A stretch of 64,000 nt of DNA from Ceratodon purpureus (lineage: Eukaryota > Streptophyta > Bryopsida > Pseudoditrichales > Ditrichaceae): NCBI GenBank assembly GCA_014871385.1, contig CM026422.1, forward strand, positions 11,284,718-11,348,717. Direction: 5' to 3'. Made by a program: the position numbers and the translations under genes. Under the pieces are notes generated by a model. The model was given only the letters and a program-made list of their open reading frames with translations, was not told the DNA's origin and did not search any database. This document shows, in pieces, positions 1 to 14,240 of this stretch; the first letter of the stretch is position 1; each line of letters begins with the position of its first letter.

Positions 1-161
1 GCATCAATTCAGAATTAGCCAATGATCATATCTCAGAGGCAGCTGATTAATTGAATAGTCTGACGCTTACACTGATTCTGAATAACCTAATCGTCTAAGG
101 CCCATGTCCTTACCATAAGTTGTAATACATTGTCTGATGTGTGAAGAATTGTTATGTCCAG

Positions 162-3100
162 GACATTGACGGACGCATTTCTCACAGGCTCGTTGCCACC
201 AGCAATTGGCAACCTCACCAGTCTAGCTTTCTTGTGAGTGACAAAGTACCAACACCTAAAAGTAACATCCATTGCAGTACTAGTGTTTGCTGGCTTAATA
301 CGAATTAAAATTTGATCACATAGAAATTACACAAAGTGTAGCAGCCATGGTGTGTTTGGGACGAGTGTTTAACCTCACCATTTGCTTTTGAACTTGTGGA
401 TTGCTTTACATGTAGGTCTTTAACAGGGAACAAAGGTTTAAAAGGCCATCTCCCTTCGGAACTGCTGCATCTTGGTTTTAATCTGAACATCTTGTAAGTA
501 TATTCTTCAACCCTTGTCATCCAGCCATGAGGAGGCAACATAGCTGGTCACGACTAATAAAATTTAGGGAGCTCGTATTACGGGCTGATCTGTATCACTC
601 TATCGTGAACTTCTCAGCAGGATCATCCTCCTGACTTTTACATGAAATTTTAAGAATATCTATGGTTCCAATACAACAGTACCTATATCTGCTGCAGTGT
701 ATGTAGCCAATAGTTTGTGCACTTATTGACAAATATTTTGAATAAATTGGATTATCTTCATAACTTCGACACTAACAGAGTTTGTGAACCTTTTCCTCGC
801 CAGGAACCTTAGAGGGAATGGCTTCAATGGATCAATACCAGTTGCACTTGCTTCCTTGGTTCAACTTCAGCAGCTGTAAGTCCTTGGTCCTACAGAATAG
901 GCGGTTGATCTACAGCTTAGTACTTACCGTAACTACTGAAATTGGACAATGATAATTATGATATTAGTCATTTCTTACACGTGAACTAGTTCAAAGACAA
1001 GTACATAAGTTAATTGACGTTTACATTTTGACCGTTCCAGCGCAGTCTCGCCCTCTAGTCAAGTAGCAGGTGAATCTGAAGCAACAGCTCCGAAAGTTGA
1101 AACTTCTTCTAATTTTCCTGTTGTGTTTTCACCTTGTTTCTGCCAGTGATTTGAGTGGAAACCAGTTCGATGGGAACCTTGAGGTTGATTTCAGAAATCT
1201 GTCTCGAAACTTAAGGTCTGTGAATCTCTCTCGAAACTTGCTGACTGGAAATATAAAGCAAGAATATCTTCAAGAGCTGAAACAGCTGATTACTCTGTAA
1301 GCAGCCACCTTCTTTCTTTAGACATACACTATTCTTGCTGGAACTATACAGTCAATCAAATTCTAGCACCAAACATCTATTCTACCTTTAAAAAGTTGAA
1401 TGGGTTTGAAATTGGTATATTTCTAACCCCATAATTACACTTCAAAATTGTTCACAGCTCTTCACATACATTCTTTTTTAACATCTTTCACTGTTATAAC
1501 TTGCATGCAGGGACTTGTCATCCAATAATTTTACTGGCCCTCTATTCAACTTGACAAAGAGTGTTTCTTTGAACACCTTGTAAGTGAAAGGTCAAATTGG
1601 TCATTATCATTTTCAAATTTTGCACGCAAATTATATGTACCACCTCACATTTTGATACTCTGAAAACCATGACGCGTTTTTTCTGCATGCCAGAAGCTGG
1701 ACACTTGAGACCGGCAGTGTGAGAATATAAATTCTAACTCGTCGATGTTGATCATTTTTTCGATCCACTAGGAATTTGAGCCACAACAGTTTCAGTGGCG
1801 ATGTAAGCCTCTCAAACGTTTTGGGCACCGCCTCGAAGCTCAGCTTGAGCGAAGTGGACCTTTCAAACAATGCGCTTACAGGCTCCTTTCCTGATTTCAG
1901 CATTTGGCAAAACCTAACACAGTTGTGAGTTTCTTCTTTCCATTTGGTTGATTACTCGAGCAACCCCTAACATGTTTATGTATCCATAACAATATTGAAA
2001 AGATTATGATTTTCCCATAGAAGTCCAGGTTAACCTGTTTGTCCCACATATTCTGCGGCTTTCAAGAGCAATGTTTTAGTCTCAGACTAAGGTTTTTCAA
2101 ACAGGTCATAGACGTGACACTGTTGTTTGACGTTTCACACAATTACAGTTGACATTCCAACAAAAGAGGATGTTATATTAATTAATTCGGGTAGTCATTG
2201 TTTCAGCACCCTTCAATTGTACAGTTGTGTATAACACAAGGTCCAGAAGAGTTAAAATACTCATGAAAGTTGACATACTATAAAGCGTCTGAGTTGGATC
2301 ATTTCGGTAGTCCCGAAGTTAATACTAGTTATAAAAGGGTTATAGTTGCTAAATTATTATTCTATGAATAATAGGCTCTGAATTGTAGATTGCAGAAATC
2401 TTCAATGCCATCAGTTTGAAATTTGTATTGTTGATTTAGGTTGGTTGTTACTCTATGTGTACATCTTAGCATAACATGTGAAATGTTCCATGTCTGCAGA
2501 GACTTGAGCAATAACCAATTTCAAACTTCACCATTTCCAGACTGGATCAAGAATCTTACAAATCTGCAAGTCTTGTGAGTTACTAATTAATTATTTTCTT
2601 TTTGGAAATTCTTGGTCACCATGTTGTATTTTTCTCTTTCCTTCATGCAGTTTTTTACCTATACAATAGATTGCTGTCATGTGTCTTGCACTAGGGTAGG
2701 AGGTAACAACTTTCTTCCTGATTATTCTAAATAAACTAAGTGAAAAACTTTATATTGTAAGGCAGTGAACCTGAGAGGGAAATGACCTGTTTCCGAATGG
2801 AACCTATCACCAGGCAGGTTATGTGTTCACAAAGAACAACCAGGATCCTTCTAGTGTCAAGACTAGTATAGGACTCATTTGCAACAAGATTGAAGGCACA
2901 TATCTGTAAAAGAAGATTCACTGCATGACAATATTATGACAAAAATTTACTAACTAGTGGATTTTCATAGTGGATAACTTGGCAGTCCAATCTCCCTTTT
3001 TATTTTTAAATTAGGTGAATTATTGTGTTCATGGATCGATCATGCCAGAAATTTTTGTTTTGAACTGAAGAAAGTGAACACTTATTTGTCCTTGCAGAAG

Positions 3101-6100
3101 GCTGAAAGGAAATAGCTTGACTGGTCCAATCCCCAAAACTTTCCTGCAGGATTTCGAGGCTCTAAAGATACTGTAAATGATACACACCCACATTACATGT
3201 TAGTGAAAAGTTTTTAAATGTTGGTTCACCTAAAACAGTAACTATAGTTCACCAATTTCTATATATTCTTTGATATTATCTTTTATTGATTGTTGAATTT
3301 TTTTGTTTAAGAATATATGGAATAAAAGTCATAATTTTATTCTTGCACAAATCTAAAAGTATTCTCATGCAAGTGTTATGTGAAAACAACTTAAATGGGT
3401 TTTTGTGTATTCTAATGAATAGTGACCTTGTTTCAAATGTAGAGCCTTAGACAACAATCAAATCAATGGAACGTTTTTTATTGAAGATGTCATTGGACTT
3501 CCAATGCTTGAGGTATTGAGCATATCAAATAACAATATTACAGATGTTATCTACAACAACTCATCATTTAAGTCTATAGAGAAATTTGGCATCAAGTAAG
3601 ATATTTCAACTTTAACCATTCAAGTCTAGATATTTTGTATATATATATTATGCATTGAAAATTGTCTTGTTGTCATATATTTATTCAACTTAGATAGAAA
3701 TGTTTATGATACAATATTACGTAATTCTTTATTCATAGGATACAAAAATTAGAATATCTATGAATGGAGTATTAAGAAAAATGTGAAGTGACAAAAAAAG
3801 TTTCAAATTCATTTTTAAACTTAATGTTAATTTTTGCTTCTTTGAAACCAACTCAATCTAAGCAAATACTACTTGACCTTCAATTAATACTAAATTGTGG
3901 TTTGAGTCAGTTTGAGTGGAAATCCATTTTGTGAAAACGTTCAAATTTCAACTGAAGCCAACTTAAGGCAATGTGTTTGTTTTCAAAGGTGCATTGATTC
4001 AAGTAAGACTACTCTACCACATTCCTATGACATGGATATAATTAGTTACATGTTTTCAGTTTGTTGATGTAAACATTATGTGAATTTAATTCATAAATAT
4101 TTTAAGTTTGTAAATCAACTCCTCCAAATTCAAAAAATAAAATTTGTATATGATTTAATAAGAGTATATACCACAAACCTTACCTAGTTTGACAAAAGAT
4201 AAATTTAGAAAATCATATCAGTTGAATAAATTTGGAAAAACGTCCATCTATATTTGAGTTTAATTCATTTTTATTAAATATTCAAGAAAGTCTTATAAGG
4301 GCACCAAAGATAATCCAGGCTAACAAAAATTTTAATTTGTGCACTATATTTTACTGTTTAAAATATGAATTGTAAAAATTGTATATTACACAGACAATGT
4401 TGTCGACTTACATAGAATAGAGCAGAGAACACTCAAATATAGAGTAATCATGGTTGCCAACAATTCATCAGAAATAAACTTGATCATTGTAGGCATTACA
4501 TTTGATATTTTATTTATCTTTGAAGTATTTTCGAAACTCAAATTTGCCAACTGAGAATTGGTTACAGATGTTACCCAAGCTGGAAGTAAAAGTGCTCATG
4601 CAGTGATAATTGCAACAAGTGTTGCTGCTTCTTCTTTGGCATTTGCAATCCTCATCATCAGCCTGGTGTTTTGGAAAACCAGAAAAGAGAAACAAAGATT
4701 GCAGCTTCAAGTTCAGCATTGTAAGTCCAATATTCAATTCTAAAACTTCATATGGTATACAACATGTATAGTTAGACATTTTTATAATTACAGGGAATTG
4801 GATCTTTTCCTTGAGTGATCAAAATGACATGTAGATGCACTGTCTTGAAATGCAAATTTAACAAGTTGTGAAATTTTGCAGATTTTGCTGAAAATGACAT
4901 CAAGCCTACAATATTCACCTTCAATCAGCTTCGGGTTGCAACTCAGGACTTTTCTGAGAGTACCAAAATTGGAGAGGGCAGCTTTGGTGCTGTGTACAAG
5001 GTTTCAATTGCTGAAATACTGATTCATATTTTCCAAGCAAGAGTGCTAGACTTCGGCAGAAACAAAGATCTCAATTTGTCCCATTTGCTCATCTTCAATG
5101 GATTGTACCCGTAATCTACTCCTACTTAGACAAAAATTCTGGCATGCAGGGTTATCTTCATGCAAATGCTGACCCAGTGGCTGTGAAGCAACTATTTCTC
5201 AAAAACCAACAAAGCATCACCGAGTTCTTGAACGAAGTGGTTTTGGTGACAGCGATCAAGCACCGCAATCTGGTGAACCTCAGAGGATGTTGCGTCCGTG
5301 AGGACCAGAGACTTCTGGTGTACGAGTACGTGGACAACAACGACCTGGAATACCATCTGTTTCGTAAGATTATCACTACATGATCTACATCCTTTTGTTG
5401 CAGAAAATTTATTGCTTACATTAGCTGCATGCTCCACTCACCAATGTCTCATTCCTCTAGTTGGAACAAGTTTTGCCAGGGTGTGTATCAGCTGAATTAG
5501 TGGAGATGCTCATTGTTTAATTGGCACTGTACTTGCTCCACTAGCTGGGGACAGCGGATTTGAAAACATGTCCTTGCATTGATGCAGGTCGAGGAACAAA
5601 CCAACACTTGACCTGGCCAGCACGGCTTAATATATGCTTGGGAGTGGCCAATGGATTAAACTACCTGCATACATCGGCTCAGCCGAGAATCATCCACCGA
5701 GATATAAAAGCTAGCAACATTTTAATGGACCAGAATTTACAGCCCAAGATTGCAGATTTTGGGTTGGCTTTGTTCTTTCCAGATGAAAAAAGTCATATCA
5801 TAACACATGATATTGCCGGTACCAGGTACGTTAAGGCAAAGCAAAGATTTGTTTCGGTAGTTCCTCGTCATTGTAAAATGTATCTAAAAACCTATGTTTG
5901 ACATATGCACAACTCTTGTAGGGGATACTGGGCACCTGAGTATGCAACCATGGGCAAATTGAGCGAAAAGGCCGACGTCTACAGCTACGGAGTTCTCCTT
6001 CTAGAGGTTGTCAGTGGCAGGAAGAACCTCGATTACAACATGCCAGCGCACAAAGTGTACCTTAGTGACTGGGTAAGTCATCCGTACTCCACTACAGCAA

Positions 6101-6688
6101 TTTCTCTAAATCCAAATCAGCTTCGTAAGTTATCGATATACTATATTCCATTTTCACAAGCTCAGTGTTATGAGCAGCTGATGATAGAGCTTAATTTCTT
6201 TCTACAATATTACGCAGGTAAGAGAGCTCTACAACAACTCCAATGTAATGGAAGTCGTGGATCCAGCGCTCTGCTTAGATAAAGAAGAAGATTTGGAAGT
6301 GCGACGCATCATCAACATAGCCCTGCTATGTATCCAAGTCGAACCGGAGAGAAGACCCACGATGGGTGCCATTGTGGCAACTCTAGAAGGGAGCTTGAAT
6401 CTGGAGGCTGAAGGCATGCAACACTTGTCTCACGGGAAGGAACCTTTATCTTGGGCGCATCTTGAGGAACAGCCTTTGCGAAAGGACATGGACTCACGTA
6501 ATACTATGTTTTCTTCAGAGATGACGGGTTCATCGTCCATGATCAGCTTGACTTCGATGGGAAATTTCAGCAGCTCTCAGGGATCTGTCTCTGCACAGAA
6601 AAAGCTAGCTTATCAGATAGGTGGGTCGTCGATGGGCGCACCCTGTGGTGGGACGATGGGTTCTTCAATTATGAGCTTGGCTCGCTAG
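162..6688 (+). CDS. LRR receptor-like kinase, 5'-truncated by window edge
   Basis: Single-pass plasma-membrane receptor with extracellular leucine-rich repeats and a cytoplasmic Ser/Thr kinase. I place exons at 162-233, 416-493, 804-875, 1147-1296, 1511-1579, 1772-1924, 2500-2574, 3098-3172, 3443-3595, 3911-4002, 4568-4720, 4882-5000, 5150-5363, 5588-5825, 5922-6072 and 6218-6688. They join in frame to 777 residues. LRR exons are mostly 69-78 nt or twice that and all have the same phase, so roughly one repeat per exon. A Cys-rich cap (NPFCEN...CVCFQRC) precedes the membrane helix (about residues 340-364). The kinase has the glycine loop [15 protein letters not shown] lysine (~432), HRDIKASN (~528), DFG (~547) and APE (~575), so it is an RD kinase with all catalytic residues. 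The Ser/Met/Gly-rich tail ends at TAG 6686-6688. The kinase resembles LRR-VIII/cysteine-rich RLK types from memory; the subfamily is uncertain. Signal peptide and first repeats lie upstream. Confidence 0.9.
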
Positions 6689-6950
6689 CTTAAACTTGGA
6701 GCTTTGGACCGTTCATTCAGAGTTCCAAGCTGGGCCAGGCCCATTAGATTGTCATGATCAACTTAGTCTAGTAAGTAAATACTCAGTGCAATCGACCTGT
6801 ATTTAGAGAAATTGTAGTATATGAATGATTGCACCAGATACGCACACAGCTGATCGATCTGTCATTGGGGAACATGAAATGTCAATCTTGCCAAAAAATA
6901 TTGTAGAGCGTATTTCAAATGAAGCAGCTACAGCAGCGTCCAACTTTGCA

Positions 6951-6996
6951 ATTGTTGCTTCTAGATATATAATCGAATTGTTGCTTCTAGATATAT
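6951..6996. repeat. Two-copy 26-bp tandem duplication
   Basis: The 20-mer attgttgcttctagatatat occurs at 6951 and again at 6977, just downstream of the receptor-kinase stop codon, in the likely 3' flank. Confidence 0.8.
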
Positions 6997-9799
6997 GTAC
7001 TTCCACTTTATCAAAACGTATTGATACACATTTGAAAAAACTCCCAATATTCAAAGAAGCAAGTTTCATTCTGTTGCAAGTGCAGTACAGGTCGAACTTC
7101 GAAAGCTCTAGATTCCGACTCGAACATTTCTAGGCGATATGATACTTCTGCAATATCCACCGCAACAAGAGCCACAGCAGCAGCGTCATTCTCCAAAACT
7201 GTCTTCTCCGCCCTGGACCGTGGTCCGATGAGGGTTGTTTCTCTTTCCATGCAATGAAATTTCGTTCATTTGTTTGAAAACATATATATAATTATAAAAA
7301 TTATAAAAAACAACCCGAAAAAAAACAAAAAAACAAAACAAAACTGTCTTCTCCATGTTAAAAGCGATTATTGAAGACTAATCATGAAATAATTATGAAG
7401 TGGAGAAATATGCATTCACTAATAAAAATATTTAATTTTGAATTTAAAATTTTGATTTCCGAGGATATAAGTATGGAATATTCTAATCAATGTCCTTGGA
7501 AAAATTAAAAATATGCAGATATTATAAATGCACTTTTGCAAATTCTACACACTGGCAATGAATTGACCTTCAACCTACTCAAGACTAGTCCATATTTATT
7601 GGATATGTATATGGCTCATTTTTATTGGATATGTATATGGAACTTTTTTCATCATGACAAATGCCTATTTCCGCTTTCCATCCAAGCATTCATTTCAAAT
7701 TTGATGGGAACTTCTCTTCATCCCCAATGCTTTTTTTCCTTAAATATCATAAGTTTTTCATCTTTTACCTTAAATTATATAATTCATCTTTTTTTCAATC
7801 ATTTCTTTCTTTTTAATTTGATATGATGACATATTCAACCATTTTTAGATACAAACATGTCCTCTATAACTTCATGCCCTTAAAAGTCCTCTCTAGATTC
7901 TTAACAAGTGTTAAATATACAACATTGATTAGCACATTTTTAATAGTTTTGAAGGTATGGGCACCCTAAATACTTTCATTATTCATAGACATGATGTCTA
8001 TATTAATTATACATTTCCACAACAATAGTCCAAGTTTAGAGGGGTCTCTTGGCCCTTAGGGTCTTTTTTTGGTTTTTTTCTTAAATCGGAGCCGTAGGCC
8101 TCAAATTATCCTGTAGAGGCCCCTTGAGATCAATAGGGCCCACTCAAGGCAAATAATAGGGGCAAAGATTTGCCCCCATTCCTCCGACCCCCTCCCGAAC
8201 CTGGCCTCCGAGCCACCCTCGTAGGGGGTTTTTAGACAGATCTAGTTTAGAGCCATATCTTAAGACTCCCTTGTCCAAATGATTCCATTTTGCATTTTTA
8301 AAGAAATAAGATTAATTCTATAATTTTTGACAAAAGACCCAACAAGAAACTAAATTTTTTTTTTTTTTTTATGAAGTTGATTCAAAAAGGATCAACAATG
8401 GTTTCGTAATAATATCATTTGATTAGCTGGCCATCTATGCACTTGATGAGTCATAAAAACATATTGGAATGAAGAAAGTGTTCATAATGACTTGATTGGA
8501 CATCCTTCTTGTTTAACCCAACCATGTCAATGTCTTCTTATGATTTTTATGTCAAAATGACATCCAAAGAACACCAAAAAAACATCTAAAGAGGTGACAA
8601 TTATTTAGCACCATTCCACACCATTATATATAATTGTATTTAAATTATAATATTTTTTAACCATCGATAAAAAAAATTCAGTGTATAAAATATTTTATAT
8701 AAATTAATTATGAATTCAAAAATATGCTGCATAATTTGACAAAATGTCATATACTTTTAAAAATTAAACATTTCAAAAAGATGTTATTGTTAACATGTTG
8801 ATTGAATACTACTTATATTTAGAGACATATAATGGTTATTTTATTCATTTAAATAATAAAATATTTTCATTTTTTATATCAATTTATTTTAGACTTTAAA
8901 TTTTTTTCTTTTAAACCTTTTTTAATATAGTTTTAAAATTTAAATAATTTCATGTTAAATTTCAAAATGAATTATTTACGGCTATATCAAAATTAAAAAA
9001 TTCTTTAAATTCACGATTAAGTTTATACATAGATTTAAATCATGAATTAATACATAGGTTTTTGTCAAGAATATATAAATAATACAAGATAGTACTATAT
9101 TATGTGTTTTAAAAATTAACAAGAGTTTTAGCCTTTGTAAAAATAGATGTCATTCTTCAGTTCTTTAGATGATTAAAATTTGAAGCTCGTCATATTTTTA
9201 TTCTTTGGCCTTTAATATATTTTTTTAATTATCAACAGCTCTAGTACCAAGTAATTTATTGTGATTGTCATCATTGACAGAGATGGAGATCAAATTTGGA
9301 ATGAGCAGAAAATAAAATTCGACTACTTATTTGCTATATAGACTACAAACACAATGTTATTACTATTTTTTTCCATGTAAAAGCCTAATATAAAACAAAT
9401 ATTGTTGAATGATATATTGAAGGATGTTGAATGATTTTGAAATACACTATATGATGCTAAATGATGTTGAATTCCATTAAAAGGACGATATACAAAATAA
9501 AGAGAATTTATTAACATGTTTAATTTCACCCTCATCTATGAAGTCATAACCTTTTTTTAAATGGTATTTATTGTTAAAAACTTCATTTAAATTATTGTCA
9601 TAGTCACCTGTTTAGTCACCATGTGTTGCTAACCTTCCATCTGAATGTTGTCTCCATTGCGGGCCCAATATTTCCTGATAATCCTCAAAATCCAATCAAT
9701 GTTGATGCATGATATCAATGTCATGGTCAAATTAAAGCATTCTCCACTTGCGTATACATAATTGTGTTGTCATACTTTATAATTATTGGCATAAGCTCA
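6997..9799. other. AT-rich intergenic stretch, no gene seen
   Basis: No coding signal that I can support. It contains an A-rich patch at 7295-7345, a two-copy 24-bp repeat around tattggatatgtatatgg at about 7597-7640, and an isolated GC-richer block at about 8030-8250 (CCCC/GGGG-rich, unlike its surroundings) that I cannot identify. The rest is AT-rich low-complexity sequence. Confidence 0.6.
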
Positions 9800-12100
9800 T
9801 CCTCTTAACCCCTAAAGTATTTGGCCATAAAATCCCAAATTCTGCCTCAATTCTACCCTGTTTTAGTTCAAAGTAGAATTATGCAAATTTAAATGTATTT
9901 AGGAGAATCTAACCGTAGGATCTAGTACCTAATTTGTACATGTATGTGTACACAAAATTTTAGAATGTAACTCTTCACCGTTTGGAAGATCATAAGGTTT
10001 GAACTTGAGAAAAAAGTTTTTTTTGGTCCTGCCGGGCAGGGACAGCCAGACTTCGGAGAGTAAAACAGTCCATTTTTTAAGATCACATGGGTGGAGGCTC
10101 TTCAGTTTTGGATTCTAAAGTGAGTTGGAAGTATGCCCAAATTATTTGAAGGCAATACAACACACCAAAGCATTGAAAAACCACATTTCTAGTGACGGGA
10201 GTCAAATGAAATGCATATACACTAGGTCTTTTTCCACACTACAAATGCCTAAGAAGATCATCAATTTTTGGGAATCCGAACGGTGTATACATGCATTTGT
10301 ATGGAAAAGAAATTGTAGGGGAAAAAAATCCAAAAAATAAATAAATCAAAAATAGATATGAATTTTACAGCATATACTGTGGTTTAGGAGGAGAAAATGG
10401 TGAAGGGAAAATGGGTGATGAAGGTGACCCAATCACTGTTGATCTGTCTTGACAGTTTTTATAAAACTTGAAACTTTGACTGAATATATCTCAAGGTCCG
10501 TACGGTCAAAGTTTACAAAACTTGGTACATAGACTAATTGGATGGCTCTAAACAAGATCCTACGGTTGGATTTTTCAAAATCAAATTTAAAAAAAATATG
10601 AAACAATTTCAGAAATGATCATTTGGAAGTCACTATAGACTTTCACAGATTTGGTACACCACTTCTATCGGCCACAAACCTGCCCGAGCTGCCCTGAATT
10701 GAATATTGACCTTTAAACACCAATTATTTCTTAACAACGGGCCCGATGGAAGAAAAATTTGGTCTTGCTAGAATGATATGACAATTTCCCATGTTGTGCC
10801 AAAGTTACAGCCACATCCGATAAAATTTGACTCATAGGGAGCCTGACCGGACCCTAAATCATACCAAAACTATTGAGTTGATACTTTAGGGGTTAAAGTT
10901 GGCTTGAATGGACCAATTGCCCTTCAATGTAGTCATTTTTTCTAATTCTCTATACATTCTTTCATCCCTCTTCTCCAAACAAAAAAGCCTCACTACTTCT
11001 TTGCCATCTCTTTCAATTCAAAAACATCTAACCTTCTCCCATACCATGACCACTTTTAATACTCTCATCTCTGAAAAGAATATGGAGCCACTATCCCATC
11101 AACTTCCACTACCAATTGAAAGGCTCAATACTGTGAAAATTACACCATAGTTAATCCCTAAGTGCCCAAGCATGTTTTGGGTCTCAAAACCTCCAAAACA
11201 GTGATTTTTGACCACCTCGTAGAAGCGACGATTTAAACCAAACAATTTTGCTTTTTTTTAGACATCCAGCCGTAAGATCTTGTACTAAAACTTCTTCAAA
11301 AGTACTATTAAGCTTTTCAGCCGTTGGATGTTTACTATCTTAGAGATTATAACATTTAAAGTTGCAGCAAAAAAAATTTTGGGCATTGGCTGAATGACAT
11401 AGTCAAAATGGTGCAAAGGGGGAGTTGAAGATTGCTACCCCAAACATTTTTCCCATATTTTTTTCCATGTAGGTAATCAAGTTGAGTACCTCCATGGAAA
11501 ATTTGAGAGACTCATTCCTTTATTTGGCTCTCATAAAAATTATTTTCTAGAAGGAGGTCTGAAAACGTTGATATAGTAAACCATGCATAACGTTACGTAT
11601 ACTTGGTTTTAGAAAAATCTAAACGGTGATTAGGTTTTTGATTTTTGAGCAAAATTATTTTTGAAAATTTCTAAAATCTCAAATTCTGACAAATTTTGAA
11701 AGAAGTAATTCAAAAATTACTGAAAATATTGAAGCTTGTCTTTGTAATGTTTAGAGGCTGCCCTTGTAAAATTGGTATATTTTTTGACTTGGGTCTCTTT
11801 GGAATTTGAGTGGTGGTTTGGTTATGAACATATTTCAAGAATTGTTTTTAAAAATAGCCTAATTTTAAGCTGCCCGTTTTGGACTTGAAACCTAAATTTT
11901 CTAGATGAAGGTCTTAAAATTGGAATTTAGCATTGCAAATTTCACCACATACACTTTGCAGTACGAGGAGCATCCAGTAAAAATCTTAGGCAAAAATATT
12001 AATTTTAACCCCTTTACTAACACTGCCCGAAACAGCAAAAAGCCATTTTGGCTTTCCTTTGCATTTAGGGCTTAACATTTGGTTTCTGTAAAAGCATAAA
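9800..12100 (+). repeat. Dispersed repeat family R1, copy A
   Basis: The segment 11545-12080 is recognisably the same sequence as 58600-59160 (same strand) and the reverse complement of about 61390-62225. Shared landmarks in the same order are 'acaaattttgaaagaa', 'aattgaagcttgtctt'-like text, 'gacttgggtc', 'tggaatttgagtggtg', 'ggacttgaaacctaaa' and a gggcagc/gctgccc motif. The landmark 'ggtgcaaagggggagttgaa' (11410) recurs inverted near 62200. Copy identity is moderate, so the copies are old. No coding frame or terminal motif was found, so the class is unknown; 9800-11545 is included because it shares shorter phrases with 60.9-62.9 kb. Confidence 0.65.
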
Positions 12101-12218
12101 CACCAAGAAGATCCAAGTCACAACTAGAGCAATCTTTGCTCTTGATCCAGATTGTGATAGTATTGATACGTGTAGAATTTTAGATCTCCAATCAAAAATC
12201 TGTCTCTAAATAAGATCG

Positions 12219-12316
12219 TTGTTTCTAAATTTGGCCAACTTGTTTATAAATTTGGCCAACTTGTTTCTAAATTTGGCCACTTGTTTCTAAATTTGATAAA
12301 TTTGTTTCTAAATTTA
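12219..12316. repeat. ~22-bp tandem repeat, about 4-5 units
   Basis: Degenerate head-to-tail copies of the unit tttctaaatttggccaactt, with the last units decaying to 'tttctaaatttgat'. Confidence 0.8.
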
Positions 12317-12357
12317 TGATTGCCCTTAAATCTGATATTATTAGCAAATAACGCTCT

Positions 12358-12379
12358 TTTAGTGAAACAGAGGGAGTAT
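12358..12379 (-). mobile_element. Possible Stowaway/mariner-type MITE end
   Basis: Read on the minus strand, the sequence TA-CTCCCTCTGTTTCACT matches the well-known Stowaway/plant mariner terminal motif (TA target, then CTCCCTCYGTTTC). A partner end with the inverted motif was not found upstream, so this is a lone or degraded terminus. Confidence 0.4.
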
Positions 12380-13179
12380 GATTTTTCACAAGGTCCTTGA
12401 CATGTCTACGGAATTGTTCCTAAAAGAATGATTTCATTTGAATGGCCAGTAACTTCAATTTCAGAATGTGTCATTTTCACCTTGTTAGGGTAATTATTAT
12501 TAAAAATAACAAATTTTTAATGTAAAAATTGTACATAAAGAAATGATACAAACATCAATATAAACATGTCTCATATGGCATGTGAATATAAGTATAAAAT
12601 ATTCAAATTACTAAAACTCAATCTAAACACATTAGCGGAAAGATGGTCTCAAGTAATTAACAAGTATAGAAGCAAGCTGGTTTTAATCCCTAATGTCCAA
12701 ATCAACTTGATCAGGGTCGATCTTGGTCCGATCAACACAATGTTTGGTGAAAAAAAACTCACAAAAAGTACCGCGGAAGTGACCCTCCTAAAAAACATCC
12801 TTGCGGTACTTTTGGAACCCTAAACCAATTAATGAGTATATGAATCGACTATTTTAGAATACCTCTTAAACATACAGAGGGCACCACTTAATTAAAAGGG
12901 ATTTTTTTGGTAGTTTTTGATTTTTTTATAGTCACTTTTCCAATTGACTGCATTCACTTTGCTTGGATTTAAAGCCTTCATACAATAACTTGAAATTGTC
13001 TACTTTGCACGAAACGTTTCCAAGTTATAGAAAAACAAGTTGGAAATCTATATTAGCAAAAATATTTGACTTTGATTACGTCTCTTCATCACTTTTGTGC
13101 ATTTTGGCAAAAGGGTTAAAACTGACAAATAGTTAAGCACTTTTTTGGTCCACTTTATTGACTTTATTGTGCCTCCCAC
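12380..13179. other. AT-rich intergenic, no gene seen
   Basis: Only short random frames; no splice-like exon chain or known motif was found. Confidence 0.6.
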
Positions 13180-13250
13180 CTGTTAACATCTCTATAAATA
13201 TTAACTTTGATCCACTCCTGAGGATTAACATTTATAGAGGATAGACTATA
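13180..13250. mobile_element. Decayed end of pogo/Emigrant-like MITE
   Basis: This ~70-bp stretch matches the right end of the intact MITE at 17115-17571: 'tgttaacatctctataaat', then 'ggattaacatttatagagga' and a terminal 'tagactatac' in place of 'tggactgtac'. The left end is not recognisable. Confidence 0.6.
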
Positions 13251-13769
13251 CTAACCAATATTTACTTTACATTTTTCCAACAAGTCAAATTCATCAATTT
13301 TAATTAAGGATAACTTGTCTAATAAAAACTTATGATCCACCTACATACCAAGTGGATTGAGTACTTTATTCAAATTCATAAAATAACATTTGTATTTGAG
13401 CCGTTTCTATATTGTATGTGAAAGTACTAATTTATTTCCAAATTCCCAATAAACTTGTAGAAGAAATGGAACATACACGCTCTATTCACTAGTGAAGTTA
13501 TGGCATATCACTTAAATAGAGTTATTCAAAATTGGAAATTGACCTTCTCATAGTTATCCATCCATATATGGATATTATGTTATAATAATTAAAAATGAAA
13601 TAAAATTTTAGTATACATAAATATTGTAAATTATTTATTTAAGTGTCAATTGTTGCTTTTTAATTTTTATATCACAAAAATAATATAAATATGACACGAA
13701 ATATTTTTTTTCCATTCTATTCCAATTGATGCAAGAACAATTGTCATTCAACTCGTATTAAAATGACAT

Positions 13770-14240
13770 TAAAATAGTGCATATTAAATGGTGATAAACT
13801 AACATTCGTGAAAATAACATCAACATGGCCGCAAACTACTTGAAATAGAAATAAAATTGGCATCAACGCTATTGTGACATCAAAGATTTAAAATATAATA
13901 TGTCAAAATGACATAATGATGATATTGATGAAAAGGACATTCAAATGACATTACAATAGTATATGAAAAATACGACATTATAATGAATTATAATTTACGA
14001 TATTCATTAAAATGACATCAAATAGTGCATGCCAAACTTGACCACAGTGACATTTGTGATTTGTTAAAAAGACATCCAAATGACATCAAAATGACATCAA
14101 AATAATATTTTAATATGAAATCATTATGGTCATTTTAAAGTGACATCAAAATGACATTTGTACATTTTGGTGCTACAACGACATTCATTAAAATAACATT
14201 GTAATAGTATTAAATTCACATTAAAATATTATATGTCATT
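13770..14240. repeat. Degenerate 'aatgacatc' repeat region
   Basis: The motif aaatgacatcaaaatgacat and close variants (gacattaaaat, gacatccaaatgacat) recur many times over ~470 bp with irregular spacing. This looks like a decayed simple or minisatellite array. No protein frame is open through it. Confidence 0.6.
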
